Assembly: GCF_001507595.1 (NCBI RefSeq)
Contig: NZ_LQBQ01000012.1
Span: 186,001-250,000 of the forward strand
Source of the DNA: Ruegeria marisrubri
GTDB taxonomy: Bacteria > Pseudomonadota > Alphaproteobacteria > Rhodobacterales > Rhodobacteraceae
Direction of reading: 5' to 3'
DNA length: 64,000 bases
Of the stretch, positions 25,438-34,221 are shown in pieces. How positions within the stretch are numbered: position 1 is the first letter of the stretch; each line of letters begins with the position of its first letter. A program made the translations under genes and the position numbers. The notes under the pieces were generated by a model. The model did not search any database. It worked only from the letters and a program-made list of their open reading frames with translations, and was not told where the DNA came from.

Positions 25438-26853
25438 ATGGTTCTGAATCCCGCCGACGACAATTTTGCCTCGAAATTGCATGGTCTTTTGCCGCAGGAC
25501 GTGTTCCGCCCGGTAGAAGCTAGGTATCTTGAGGAGCCGCGTGGACGCTACGCGGGGCAAGCCGGGATTCTGGCTGTGCCGCGCAATGTCGACGAGGTCG
25601 CAACGCTTGTTCGGGCGGCAGCCGAGGCGCGCGTGCCGGTTCTTCCTTATGGCGGCGGCACCGGGCTGGTCGGGGGGCAGGTCATGCCCGAAGGCCCCGC
25701 GCCGCTGGTGATCTCGATGGAGCGGATGAATGCCATCCGCAGCGTGCACCCGATCGAGAACGTGCTGGTGGCCGACGCGGGTGTCGTTCTGGCGGATATC
25801 CAGTCTGCGGCGCGCGAGGCGAACCGCCTGTTCCCCCTGTCGCTGGCTGCTGAAGGTTCCTGCCGGATTGGCGGCAACCTTTCGACCAATGCGGGCGGTG
25901 TCAACGTGCTGCGCTATGGCAATGCGCGGGAGCTGTGCCTTGGGCTCGAGGCCGTGTTGCCGAACGGAACGGTCTGGCACGGGTTGAGCCGGCTGAGAAA
26001 AGACAATACCGGCTATGACCTGCGCGACCTGTTGATCGGGGCCGAGGGAACGCTGGGGATCATCACCGCCGCCGCGCTGAAACTGTTTCCGGTGCCCGCC
26101 GATGTCGGAACCGCGGTCTTCGTGGTGCCGTCGCCCGAGGCCGCGCTGAAACTGTTGGCGCTGGTGCGGGAGCAGGTGGGCGAGGGCGTGAGCGCGTTTG
26201 AACTGATCCACGGTCAGGGCCTCGATTTCCTGGCCGAAGTCCTGCCGGACGTGCGGCAGCCATTTGCTGACCGGCCCGAGTGGTGCGTTCTGATCGAACT
26301 GGGGTTGCCGGCTGGCCTGAAGCCTGTCGAGGCGCTTGAAACGCTATACGAAGGCGCGGACGCGGCGGGTTTGGTGCTGGACGGGGTGATCGCCCAATCA
26401 GAAGCGCAGCGAAACGAACTCTGGTCCGTTCGCGAGCATATCCCCGAGGCCAACCGGCGGATCGGGTCGGTATCCAGTCACGATGTGTCCGTGCCGATTT
26501 CGGCCATCCCCGAGTTCATCCGGCGTGGAGCCGAGGTAGTCTCGGCTGTCGGGCCATTCCGGATCAACTGTTTCGGCCATCTGGGTGACGGAAACCTGCA
26601 TTTCAACGTCTTTCCGATGGCGGGGCGCAGCCGGGACGCGCATGAGAACCAGCGCGAGGCGGTGAAGCGCTCCGTGCATGACCTTGTGCATGAGATGGGC
26701 GGATCGGTCAGTGCCGAACACGGCATAGGCCGGATGAAGGTTGCCGATCTGGAACGTTATGGTGATCCGGCCCGGTTGGAGGCCATGCGCGCCATCAAGC
26801 AGGCGCTCGATCCGGCCGGGATCATGAATCCCGGCGCGGTGCTGCGTGCCTGA
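25438..26853 (+). CDS. FAD-binding oxidase (D-2-hydroxyacid dehydrogenase type)
   Basis: Flavoenzyme of the GlcD/D-lactate dehydrogenase family, 471 residues. N-terminal PCMH FAD domain (about 40-225) with VLPYGGGTGLVGGQ, GSCRIGGNLSTNAGGVNVLRYG and LIGAEGTLGIITAAALKLF; C-terminal FAD-oxidase domain (about 230-470) with NCFGHLGDGNLHFNVFP and GSVSAEHGIGRMK. Likely substrates are D-lactate, D-2-hydroxyglutarate or glycolate-like acids; the sequence does not decide. It starts 38 bases after the preceding gene and converges on apt with 13 bases between stops. Confidence 0.93.
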   Translation: MVLNPADDNFASKLHGLLPQDVFRPVEARYLEEPRGRYAGQAGILAVPRNVDEVATLVRAAAEARVPVLPYGGGTGLVGGQVMPEGPAPLVISMERMNAIRSVHPIENVLVADAGVVLADIQSAAREANRLFPLSLAAEGSCRIGGNLSTNAGGVNVLRYGNARELCLGLEAVLPNGTVWHGLSRLRKDNTGYDLRDLLIGAEGTLGIITAAALKLFPVPADVGTAVFVVPSPEAALKLLALVREQVGEGVSAFELIHGQGLDFLAEVLPDVRQPFADRPEWCVLIELGLPAGLKPVEALETLYEGADAAGLVLDGVIAQSEAQRNELWSVREHIPEANRRIGSVSSHDVSVPISAIPEFIRRGAEVVSAVGPFRINCFGHLGDGNLHFNVFPMAGRSRDAHENQREAVKRSVHDLVHEMGGSVSAEHGIGRMKVADLERYGDPARLEAMRAIKQALDPAGIMNPGAVLRA

Positions 26854-26866
26854 TTGTTCAGGTGGC

Positions 26867-27406
26867 TTACAGGCCTTCGAACTCGCACAGGACGTGGACG
26901 TCCATGCCCATGTCCTCGAGGATCTTGCGACCGCCGAGTTCCGGCAGATCGACGACAAAGGCGCAAGAAACGATCTCGCCGCCCAGACGCTGGATCAGCT
27001 TGATTCCTGCGGCGGCGGTGCCTCCGGTCGCGATCAGGTCGTCGACCATCAGCACCTTCTCTCCGGGCTGGATCGCGTCGTCGTGGATTTCCACGATCGC
27101 CTCGCCATATTCCAGCTTGTACTCTTGGCTGATCGTGGTGCCGGGCAGTTTGCCCTTCTTGCGGATCGGAACGAAGCCGACGCTCAGCTGGTGCGCGATT
27201 GCGCCGCCCAGAATGAAGCCCCGTGCTTCCAGCCCGACGACCTTGTCGATGCGCTCGCCGGCATAGGGGTGCAGCATCTGGTCGATTGCCATGCGAAAGC
27301 CGCGCGGATCCGCAAACAGCGTCGTCACGTCGCGAAACATGATCCCTTCATGGGGGAAGTCGACAATGGTGCGGATGTAGTCTTTGACGGTTTTGTTTCT
27401 GGGCAT
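26867..27406 (-). CDS. apt: Adenine phosphoribosyltransferase
   Basis: Purine salvage enzyme of 179 residues making AMP from adenine and PRPP. The PRPP motif is [17 protein letters not shown]; the N-terminal [16 protein letters not shown] and the [15 protein letters not shown] segment are typical. It runs in the same direction as the LysE-like and mtnP genes; MtnP releases adenine from methylthioadenosine, so the salvage functions fit together. Confidence 0.96.
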   Translation of the reverse strand: MPRNKTVKDYIRTIVDFPHEGIMFRDVTTLFADPRGFRMAIDQMLHPYAGERIDKVVGLEARGFILGGAIAHQLSVGFVPIRKKGKLPGTTISQEYKLEYGEAIVEIHDDAIQPGEKVLMVDDLIATGGTAAAGIKLIQRLGGEIVSCAFVVDLPELGGRKILEDMGMDVHVLCEFEGL

Positions 27407-27514
27407 GTGCCACCCCCATAGCGCCGAAATTCACGCAGGTGTTTGGCGCAACGGGGGCGGTCATGCAAGGGGAAGCTTGGGTTCGGGTTGCCGCTGACGC
27501 TACGGACGCTTGCC

Positions 27515-28144
27515 TCAGGCCGGTCGGCGCAAGACCGCAGTTGCCATACCCATCCCGATCAAAGCGACCCCGCCCAGCCGCGTCAGCCCGTTGACCACGT
27601 TGGCCCGCCCGATCACCCGCCGCAGCCGGTCGGCCAGCAGGGCATAGGCCAGTGCGTTGATCCATGCCAGACCGACGAAGGTGGCGATCAGAATGGCGAA
27701 CTGCGGCGCCAGAGGCTCGCTTGGCCGCAGAAACTGCGGCACGAAGGCGATGAAAAAGGCGATGGACTTGGGGTTGAGCGCCGTAACGGCCGCCGCATGG
27801 AAGAACACGCTATGTGGCGTGACCTCCCGCCCGGTTTCGACCGCTCTCAAACCGCTGGTCGGGGCGCTGCGCAGCAGCTTGATGCCCAGCCAGACCAGAT
27901 AGGCGGCCCCGATCCATTTGAGAACGGAAAACAAGGTCGCCGAGGCCAGCACCAACGCGCCCAGCCCCAGAAGTGACGCGGTCATGGCGATGAGATCGTC
28001 CAGGGCCACTCCGGTCGCCGAGGCAACGGCGACACTGCGCCCCTTGGACAAGGCGTAGCTGAGCACCAGAAGAACCGTGGGGCCAGGGATCAGCAGCAAC
28101 GCGGTGGACGCGGCGACAAAGGCCAGCCAGAGTTCTATGGGCAT
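27515..28144 (-). CDS. LysE/RhtB-family amino-acid exporter
   Basis: Inner-membrane exporter of 209 residues with about six membrane segments. It begins MPIELWLAFVAASTALLLIPGPTVLLVLSYALSKG, the hallmark N-terminus of the RhtB group, followed by GVALDDLIAMTASLLGLG and WIGAAYLVWLGIKLLRS. I chose the ATG at 28144 because CAGGAG lies 6-7 bases upstream; an upstream in-frame ATG at 28180 has none. Substrate probably homoserine, threonine or a related amino acid, inferred from family only. Confidence 0.92.
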   Translation of the reverse strand: MPIELWLAFVAASTALLLIPGPTVLLVLSYALSKGRSVAVASATGVALDDLIAMTASLLGLGALVLASATLFSVLKWIGAAYLVWLGIKLLRSAPTSGLRAVETGREVTPHSVFFHAAAVTALNPKSIAFFIAFVPQFLRPSEPLAPQFAILIATFVGLAWINALAYALLADRLRRVIGRANVVNGLTRLGGVALIGMGMATAVLRRPA

Positions 28145-28212
28145 GGGGCGCTCCTGTGGCAATCGGAGCATACAGGCCACCTGTGTGGCGGCCTGTCAAG
28201 CCGGTCTGTCGG

Positions 28213-29085
28213 TCACAAGACGCGCCCGGCGACCGCATCCAGCTTGGCCACAAGCGCCGGGTCGCGTTTCTCGGGCGCGGTCAGAACCGCGTATTCCAGC
28301 GCGCGGTCACATCCATGAGGACAGGGCGCGCGCTCGGCCCCCAGAAGGGCGGGCAGCCCCTTGACCAGCGCACGGCCCTTCTCGGCATTGCCGGTCAGGG
28401 TGGCGATGATTGCCGCGATGTCCACTTCGCCGTGGTCGGGGTGCCAGCTGTCATAGTCGGTGACCATGGCGATGGACGCGTAGCAAAGTTCGGCCTCGCG
28501 GGCGAGTTTCGCCTCGGGCATATTCGTCATCCCGATCACGTCACAGCCCCATTGTTCGCGATACATCTTCGATTCCGCCAGCGTCGAGAACTGCGGCCCC
28601 TCCATCGCCAGATAGGTGCCGCCGCGATGGATCGTGATCCCGGCGGCGCGGCCGGCCGTTTCGCAGGCATCGGACAGGCGCGGGCAGGTGGGTTCGGCGA
28701 CGCTCACATGAGCCACGAAACCGGTGCCGAAAAAGCTTTTCTCGCGGGCAAAGGTCCGGTCGATGAACTGATCGACGATCACGAAGTCGCCCGGCGCCAT
28801 GTGCTCGCGAAACGAGCCGCAGGCCGAAACCGAGATCACGTCCGTCACCCCGATGCGCTTGAGCGCGTCGATATTCGCGCGATAGGGAACCTCGGTGGGG
28901 GAATGGACATGGCCGCGCCCATGGCGTGGAAGAAAGGCCATCTCGACCCCATCCAGCGAGCCGGTCAGAATCTGGTCAGACGGTTCACCCCATGGGGTTT
29001 CGACGGTCACCCATTCGGCATTTTTCAGCCCGTCAATGTCATAGATGCCGGATCCGCCGATGACGGCGATTTTCGATTGGGTCAC
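28213..29085 (-). CDS. mtnP: S-methyl-5'-thioadenosine phosphorylase
   Basis: Trimeric phosphorylase of 290 residues splitting methylthioadenosine to adenine and methylthioribose-1-phosphate. Phosphate loop IAVIGGSGIYDIDGL; LPRHGRGHVHSPTEVPYRANIDAL and EGPQFSTLAESKMYR are diagnostic of MTA phosphorylases; SVSACGSFREHMAPGDFV and MTNMPEAKLAREAELCYA complete the purine phosphorylase fold. The family also contains inosine phosphorylases, but the motifs favour MTA. It reads toward the LysE-like gene and apt. Confidence 0.95.
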   Translation of the reverse strand: MTQSKIAVIGGSGIYDIDGLKNAEWVTVETPWGEPSDQILTGSLDGVEMAFLPRHGRGHVHSPTEVPYRANIDALKRIGVTDVISVSACGSFREHMAPGDFVIVDQFIDRTFAREKSFFGTGFVAHVSVAEPTCPRLSDACETAGRAAGITIHRGGTYLAMEGPQFSTLAESKMYREQWGCDVIGMTNMPEAKLAREAELCYASIAMVTDYDSWHPDHGEVDIAAIIATLTGNAEKGRALVKGLPALLGAERAPCPHGCDRALEYAVLTAPEKRDPALVAKLDAVAGRVL

Positions 29086-29310
29086 CTGTGCTCTCCCTGC
29101 CGGTTCCAGTGGTTTCGTGTGGGATTTCTGCGGATTGCAGCCGGAATTGGCAAGGGCGAATGCCGAACTTCCGGCGGTGGCACGCCTCCGCGCTACGCGC
29201 CGCCATGCGTTTGATGCATGTCAGTATCCCGCCGGGTGCAGTGGCTCATGTTCGCTTCAGGCTGTAGAAGGCCCTTTTGCGCGAATCGAAATCACCGACA
29301 GGACTGTCCG

Positions 29311-30939
29311 ATGCCCCGAGCCTTGATGGCAAGTGTTGCCAATCGCCTCGCCATACCCGATCTGAGCTGGATGCCTGACGAGGGGCTTACGCCATCGCGT
29401 CTGCGGATCGAATTGCTGTCTGGCCTGACGGTCGCTCTGGCGCTGGTGCCCGAGGCGGTGGCCTTTGCCTTTGTTGCAGGCGTACACCCGCTGGTTGGTC
29501 TTTATGCCGCCTTCCTGGTGGGGCTGATCACCGCCCTGATCGGCGGCCGCCCCGGCATGATTTCCGGCGCGACCGGTGCTCTGGCGGTCGTGATGGTGTC
29601 TCTGGTGGCGCAACACGGGGTCGAATACCTTTTTGCGACGGTGGTCCTGATGGGGATCCTGCAGATCATTGCCGGCGTCATGCAATGGGGCCGGTTCATC
29701 CGGCTGGTGCCGCACCCGGTGATGCTGGGCTTTGTCAACGGCTTGGCCATCGTGATCTTTCTGGCGCAGATGGGGCAGTTCAAGGTGCCGGGGTCCATGG
29801 AGAATACCGGGCACGGTCTGGGCGGTGGCGAGTGGCTGTCGGGCCTGCAACTCTACACCATGCTGGGGCTGGTGGCGCTGACCATGGCGGTGATCTGGGT
29901 CATGCCGCGCATCACCCGTGTCGTTCCCGCGCCGCTGGCAGGGATCGCCGTGGTCGCCGCCGTCGTGATCGGGTTCGGCCTCGATGTGCCGCGCGTCGGC
30001 GACATGGCGTCGATCGAGGGCGGGCTGCCGCAATTCCATATCCCCATGGTGCCGTTAAACTGGGAGACGTTGAAAATCATTCTGCCGTATTCGGTGATCC
30101 TGGCGGCTATCGGCCTGATCGAGTCGCTGCTGACCCTGAACCTGGTCGGAGACATTACCGGCAAGCGGGGCGGTGCTTCGCAGGAGTGCATCGCGCAGGG
30201 AACAGCCAACGTCGTCACCGGGTTTTTCGGCGGGATGGGTGGTTGCGCCATGATCGGTCAATCGATGATCAACGTGAAATCCGGCGGCCGCACCCGCATC
30301 GCGGGGATCGCAGCAGCGCTGTTCCTGCTGCTGTTCATCCTGGTGGGCTCGCCCCTGATCGAACAGATCCCTCTGGCGGCGCTGGTCGGCGTGATGTTCA
30401 TGGTGGTGATCGGAACCTTTGCCTGGAACTCTTTCAACATCCTGCGCAAGGTGCCGCTGATGGATGCCTTCGTGATCGTTCTGGTGACGGTCGTGACAGT
30501 GATGGAAGACCTTGCCGTTGCGGTGGTCGTTGGCGTGATCGTCTCGGCGCTGGCCTATGCTTGGAACAATGCCAAGCGCATTCACGCCGAGACCGAGGAA
30601 ACGGAAGACGGCGTAAAGATCTATAGGGTCGTGGGGCCGCTGTTCTTCGGTTCGTCGGATGGCTTCGTCGAGCTTTTTGACCCGAAAACTGATCCCGAGA
30701 ACGTGGTCGTGGACTTCGCGAACAGCCGCGTCGTTGATCAATCCGCCCTGCAGGCGATCGAGGCGGTGGCCGCAAAATATGAGGCCGAGGGAAAGCAGCT
30801 CCAGTTGCGCCACCTGAGCCGCGACTGCCACCAGTTGCTGACAAAGGCTGGCCATCTGATGGTCGACAGTGATGATGACCCGGATTACGGGCTGGCAGTG
30901 AACTACTCGGTTCGCACTGGTATCCTCGGCGGACACTGA
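29311..30939 (+). CDS. SulP-family anion transporter with STAS domain
   Basis: 542-residue inner-membrane transporter of the SLC26/SulP family. N-terminal membrane domain of 10-14 helices with LVPEAVAFAFVAGVHPLVGLYAAF and GRPGMISGATGALAVV; C-terminal STAS domain (about 440-540) with VVVDFANSRVVDQSALQAI, in which the Asp-x-Ser regulatory site is kept. I chose the ATG at 29311 with AGGA 8 bases upstream; the open frame extends 31 codons further but with unlike sequence. Transported anion may be sulfate, bicarbonate or a dicarboxylate. Confidence 0.93.
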   Translation: MPRALMASVANRLAIPDLSWMPDEGLTPSRLRIELLSGLTVALALVPEAVAFAFVAGVHPLVGLYAAFLVGLITALIGGRPGMISGATGALAVVMVSLVAQHGVEYLFATVVLMGILQIIAGVMQWGRFIRLVPHPVMLGFVNGLAIVIFLAQMGQFKVPGSMENTGHGLGGGEWLSGLQLYTMLGLVALTMAVIWVMPRITRVVPAPLAGIAVVAAVVIGFGLDVPRVGDMASIEGGLPQFHIPMVPLNWETLKIILPYSVILAAIGLIESLLTLNLVGDITGKRGGASQECIAQGTANVVTGFFGGMGGCAMIGQSMINVKSGGRTRIAGIAAALFLLLFILVGSPLIEQIPLAALVGVMFMVVIGTFAWNSFNILRKVPLMDAFVIVLVTVVTVMEDLAVAVVVGVIVSALAYAWNNAKRIHAETEETEDGVKIYRVVGPLFFGSSDGFVELFDPKTDPENVVVDFANSRVVDQSALQAIEAVAAKYEAEGKQLQLRHLSRDCHQLLTKAGHLMVDSDDDPDYGLAVNYSVRTGILGGH

Positions 30940-30972
30940 AGCCGCTGGAGTCGCTTGGTTGTCAGCTAGGAT

Positions 30973-31017
30973 GCGAGGCTCTGCCTCGCGCTCCGGGATA
31001 TTTAAAGCCAGATGAAG
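30973..31017 (+). repeat. 3'-end element, copy B
   Basis: Downstream of the SulP gene: hairpin GCGAGGC-TCT-GCCTCGC (30973-30989) then CCGGGATATTTAAAGCCAGATGAAG (30993-31017). It pairs perfectly over 25 bases with copy B' to the right. Confidence 0.7.
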
Positions 31018-31031
31018 TGTGAGCCAGCTTC

Positions 31032-31090
31032 CTTCATCTGGCTTTAAATATCCCGGGGGAGTCGCCGCAGGCGACGGGGGCAGCGCCCCC
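31032..31090 (-). repeat. 3'-end element, copy B' (inverted)
   Basis: Read on the minus strand, after the flavin reductase gene: hairpin GGGGGC-GCT-GCCCCC (31076-31090), hairpin GTCGCC-TGC-GGCGAC (31061-31075), then the 25-base CCGGGATATTTAAAGCCAGATGAAG (31032-31056), identical to copy B. The two copies form a perfect 25-bp inverted repeat with a 14-base spacer between convergent genes, likely a bidirectional terminator. Confidence 0.75.
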
Positions 31091-31104
31091 GAGGGAACAG
31101 GTAT

Positions 31105-31710
31105 TTAATCGTCTGGTCGTTTGAGGCTGAACAGGTCGCGAACCACTGAATAGTCCCGGTAACCCAGGCGGGCCACCGGCTGGAACGTGGTTACATCGAA
31201 CTTGCCGTCCCTCAGGCAGTCATCGCGCAGGTTGATGCCGGTAACCTCACCGAACACGACACGGTTGGCTTCGCCGGGCAGAGTGACGATTTGGGTCACC
31301 TTGCACTCGAGCGCCGCCGGGGCCCCTTCAATTCGGGCGCAGTCGATCGTTTCGCACTCCACCGGGGTCAGGCCGGCATGGGCGAACTCGTCGGTTTCCC
31401 TGGGTAGCGTCGCGGAACTGGCGTTCATCGCGTCGCGCTGGGCGTATTCGACGATGTTGACGCAGAAAACGCCGGTTGCCTCGATATTGGCCATGCTGTC
31501 CTTGGTGTCGCCCTGGTCGGGTTTGGTTCCTGTCGAGGCAAACATGACTTGCGGCGGCTCATAGGCGACGCCGTTGAAAAAGGAATATGGCGCGAGATTG
31601 TTGATCCCGTCCCCGTCACGCGATGATATCCAGCCGATCGGCCGGGGGGTGATGATTGCGTTGAAGGGATTGTGCGGCAGGCCATGGCCATCTTCGGGAC
31701 GATAGAACAT
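31105..31710 (-). CDS. Flavin reductase-like FMN-binding protein
   Basis: 201 residues from MFYRPEDGHGLPHNPFNAIITPRPIGWISS, typical of the DIM6/NTAB flavin reductase group with a split-barrel FMN site (ITPRPIGWIS, LAPYSFFNGVAYEPPQVMFAS). I chose the ATG at 31710, which has GGAG 6 bases upstream; the frame continues 18 codons upstream without a site. The partner enzyme, if any, is not adjacent. The end of the gene lies beside the inverted-repeat element shared with the SulP gene. Confidence 0.9.
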   Translation of the reverse strand: MFYRPEDGHGLPHNPFNAIITPRPIGWISSRDGDGINNLAPYSFFNGVAYEPPQVMFASTGTKPDQGDTKDSMANIEATGVFCVNIVEYAQRDAMNASSATLPRETDEFAHAGLTPVECETIDCARIEGAPAALECKVTQIVTLPGEANRVVFGEVTGINLRDDCLRDGKFDVTTFQPVARLGYRDYSVVRDLFSLKRPDD

Positions 31711-31783
31711 TGAAAACTCCAAGCGTTTGCCCAAGGCGTAACGAAGTGCTAGGGCGAATGCCACAGTTGAAAAGAGGGCAGGG

Positions 31784-32278
31784 GTGCAGCAGTTCCGGAT
31801 CAGACCCGAAGAGCCGGGCGATTGGTGGGAGGTCGAAGCTCTCTATGACCTGTGCTTTGCGCCGGGGCGCGAGGCGCTGTCATCCTACCGCCTGCGCGAT
31901 GATGTTCCGCCGGTCGCGGGGCTGTCGATGGTGGCCCGCGACGGAGAGGGGATTCTGGCAGGGGCCATAAGGTTCTGGCCGGTTCATGTCGGGAACCTTG
32001 ATGCGCTCTTGCTGGGGCCAGTGGCCGTCCACCCGACGCATCAGGGCGAAGGGCTGGGTGGGTACCTCATCCGCGAAGGCATCTCTGCTGGCCGGAAAAA
32101 GGGGTGGCAGCGGGTCATGCTGGTGGGGGATGCGCCCTATTATTCCCGCTTCGGTTTCAAGCGCCTTTCGGGGGTCGAGATGCCGCCGCCCACCAACCCC
32201 GAGCGGGTTCTGGGGCTGGAATTGACCCCGGGCAGTTGGGACGGTGTCCGGGGCGCGGTCTCGCGGTGGAGCAAATAG
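31784..32278 (+). CDS. GNAT acetyltransferase, YhbS-like
   Basis: 164 residues starting at a GTG that follows GAGGG at close spacing. The GNAT core is LLLGPVAVHPTHQGEGLGGYLIREGI, with the acetyl-CoA loop HQGEGLGG, and the YhbS-type APYYSRFGFKRL segment. The substrate is unknown. It lies 73 bases from the divergent flavin reductase start and 49 bases before the EcsC gene. Confidence 0.9.
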   Translation: MQQFRIRPEEPGDWWEVEALYDLCFAPGREALSSYRLRDDVPPVAGLSMVARDGEGILAGAIRFWPVHVGNLDALLLGPVAVHPTHQGEGLGGYLIREGISAGRKKGWQRVMLVGDAPYYSRFGFKRLSGVEMPPPTNPERVLGLELTPGSWDGVRGAVSRWSK

Positions 32279-32327
32279 ACCATTGAAACCTGTCCTCTCT
32301 GCACCGATCTTTTGACAAAGGGAGCGG

Positions 32328-33092
32328 ATGCCGATGCAGGACGTCATTCTTGTTGAGAACGTCGATGCCGAAGCTGAACTGGATCGGCTGGCGGCGGAAT
32401 ACAAGGCAGCCGGCGGCGCGGCGATCCGCCTGCTGAACAGGTTTGGCGGAAAGGCCGAAGAACTGCTGGGCCAGTTGCCTCCGCCTGTTCGCGACGGTCT
32501 GTACGAGGCCACCGAAAAGGCGCTCTGGATCGCGGTGCGCGCTGCGCAGGGGTCGCGCCGGGCCGTGCCGGACCAGAAACCCTGGATCAACACGGCGGTC
32601 GCCACGGCGATGGGAACCGCCGGCGGGTTCGGAGGGCTGCCGACGGCCCTGGTCGAACTGCCCGTGACCACAACGATGCTGCTCAGGGCCATACAGGGCG
32701 TCGCCGCAGAGGAGGGTTTTGACCCCGGCGAAGAGAACGTGATGTTCGATTGCGTCCGGGTCCTCGCAGCGGCAGGGCCTCTGGCGCAGGATGACGGGGC
32801 GGATCTGGGATTCTTCTCGGTGCGTCTGACATTGACGGGCAGCACCGCGCAACGCCTGATTTCCAGCGTGGCGCCGCGTCTTGCAAGCGCCTTGGGGCAG
32901 AAACTGGCGGCGCAGACCGTTCCGGTTCTGGGGGCGGTGGCGGGCGGCAGCACCAACTACATCTATGCGCGCTATTACCAGCAGGTTGCGCGGGTGCATT
33001 TCGGGCTGCGCAACCTCGCGGTCAATTCGGATATCCCCCATGAAGAACTCGTGGAGCGGCTGGCGGCCAGGATGAAGCGAAAGTTGATGTGA
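32328..33092 (+). CDS. EcsC-family protein
   Basis: 254 residues matching the EcsC family, named for a Bacillus gene linked to an ABC exporter but without known biochemistry. Visible marks are the amphipathic N-terminal part, ATAMGTAGGFGGLPTALVELPVTTTMLLRAIQGVAAEEG, and the C-terminal AAQTVPVLGAVAGGSTNYIYARYYQQVARVHFGLR. Glycine-rich hydrophobic stretches suggest membrane association. GGGAG precedes the ATG. No transporter gene is next to it. Confidence 0.88.
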   Translation: MPMQDVILVENVDAEAELDRLAAEYKAAGGAAIRLLNRFGGKAEELLGQLPPPVRDGLYEATEKALWIAVRAAQGSRRAVPDQKPWINTAVATAMGTAGGFGGLPTALVELPVTTTMLLRAIQGVAAEEGFDPGEENVMFDCVRVLAAAGPLAQDDGADLGFFSVRLTLTGSTAQRLISSVAPRLASALGQKLAAQTVPVLGAVAGGSTNYIYARYYQQVARVHFGLRNLAVNSDIPHEELVERLAARMKRKLM

Positions 33093-33177
33093 TCTTTCAC
33101 ATACACCCGTGACACGTATGCAAGAGACGCTTCGATATATGGTGTCAGAGAGCGGTATTGGGGCGACATGTGGGCAT

Positions 33178-33197
33178 GCACCTTCAGGTGCCACCTG
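33178..33197. promoter_or_regulatory. Overlapping palindromes in the leader of the Nudix gene
   Basis: GCACCT-TC-AGGTGC (33178-33191) overlaps CAGGTG-C-CACCTG (33185-33197), sharing the AGGTG arm. Only one of the two can form at a time in RNA. They lie 45-60 bases before the Nudix start and could be an operator or a switch. Confidence 0.35.
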
Positions 33198-33240
33198 ACT
33201 CGAAGCAATTTTCCGGATAAGATGGGGCCAAGGAGGGAAA

Positions 33241-33693
33241 ATGAACGCCAAGCTGTCCGGAAAGCACCAGTTCGAAACCGGCACCAGCGTGGTGCGGCAG
33301 CAATTCGGTGCATTGTGCTACCGAATTGACAACGGAAAGCTGCAGATCCTGCTGGTGACATCACGCGATACCGGCCGCTGGATCATTCCCAAGGGGTGGC
33401 CGGAAGGTGATCTTGATCCGGCAAGTTCCGCGAGCCGGGAAGCATGGGAGGAGGCCGGTGTCGTCGGGGTATGCAAGCCCAAAAACCTCGGTCGGTTTTC
33501 ATATCTCAAGAGGCGGCCAAGCAAGGGGAACATCGTTTGTCTGGTCGAAGTATTCCCGTTGCGCGTTCGCAAGCTTGCATCCGACTACCCCGAGGCCGGG
33601 CAGAGGCGTCGCAAATGGTTCTCGCGGAAAAAGGCGGCACAACGTGTGAGCGACCCGGGTCTGGCCGGGATTCTGCGTGAATTTCGGCCATGA
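33241..33693 (+). CDS. Nudix hydrolase
   Basis: 150 residues with a Nudix box: G52 and the REAWEEAGVVG core (R66, E67, E70, E71, G73). The consensus GX5EX7REUXEEXGU has Leu58 in place of its first Glu; the catalytic REUXEE part is intact. The PKGWP start of the box is like that of diphosphoinositol-polyphosphate/diadenosine phosphohydrolases. AAGGAGG precedes the ATG. Substrate is presumably a nucleoside or polyphosphate compound. Confidence 0.9.
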   Translation: MNAKLSGKHQFETGTSVVRQQFGALCYRIDNGKLQILLVTSRDTGRWIIPKGWPEGDLDPASSASREAWEEAGVVGVCKPKNLGRFSYLKRRPSKGNIVCLVEVFPLRVRKLASDYPEAGQRRRKWFSRKKAAQRVSDPGLAGILREFRP

Positions 33694-33774
33694 TCGTGAA
33701 CCATGCCGTGATGAAGGCTTGATCTTGTCAGGGCGGTGGATATCTATCCATGAACCCGAAATGGTGAGAATTCG

Positions 33775-34218
33775 ATGATTCAATACGCCTTGAAATGCAG
33801 CGAAGGTCACAGTTTTGACAGCTGGTTCCAGTCGGCCGAGGCTTTTGACAAGCTGTCCGCCGCTGGAATGGTGGCCTGTGCGGTCTGTGGCAGCAGCAAG
33901 GTGGAAAAGGCGATCATGACACCGCGCGTGCGGCCGGCGCGCAATGCGGTGAAACAGGCGGGTGAGGCAAGTGAAAACAAGCTTTCCGACCCCGCTTCGG
34001 CGGCCGAGCAGGCCCTTGCGGAACTGCGGCGCAAAATCGAAGCGAATGCGGATTACGTCGGCAAGGATTTCGCCGACGAGGCCCGCAAGATCCACCTTGG
34101 CGAGGCACCCGAGCGGTCGATCTATGGAGAGGCCCGCGCGGATGAGGCCAAGGCGCTGGCCGAAGAGGGCGTGCCCGTCGCTCTTCTTCCCTTTGTCCCG
34201 AACAGAAAGACCAACTGA
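33775..34218 (+). CDS. DUF1178 family protein
   Basis: 147 residues beginning MIQYALKCSEGHSFDSWFQS, with a C-X-N-type metal-binding look: Cys8 and His12 in the first segment and CAVCGSSKVEKAIMTPRV (two Cys) at about 39-56. The first ~55 residues resemble a zinc ribbon; a helical, charged C-terminal half follows. A family of unknown function widespread in alphaproteobacteria. The gene ends 3 bases before the SDR gene, so they are co-transcribed. Confidence 0.9.
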   Translation: MIQYALKCSEGHSFDSWFQSAEAFDKLSAAGMVACAVCGSSKVEKAIMTPRVRPARNAVKQAGEASENKLSDPASAAEQALAELRRKIEANADYVGKDFADEARKIHLGEAPERSIYGEARADEAKALAEEGVPVALLPFVPNRKTN

Positions 34219-34221
34219 TCC

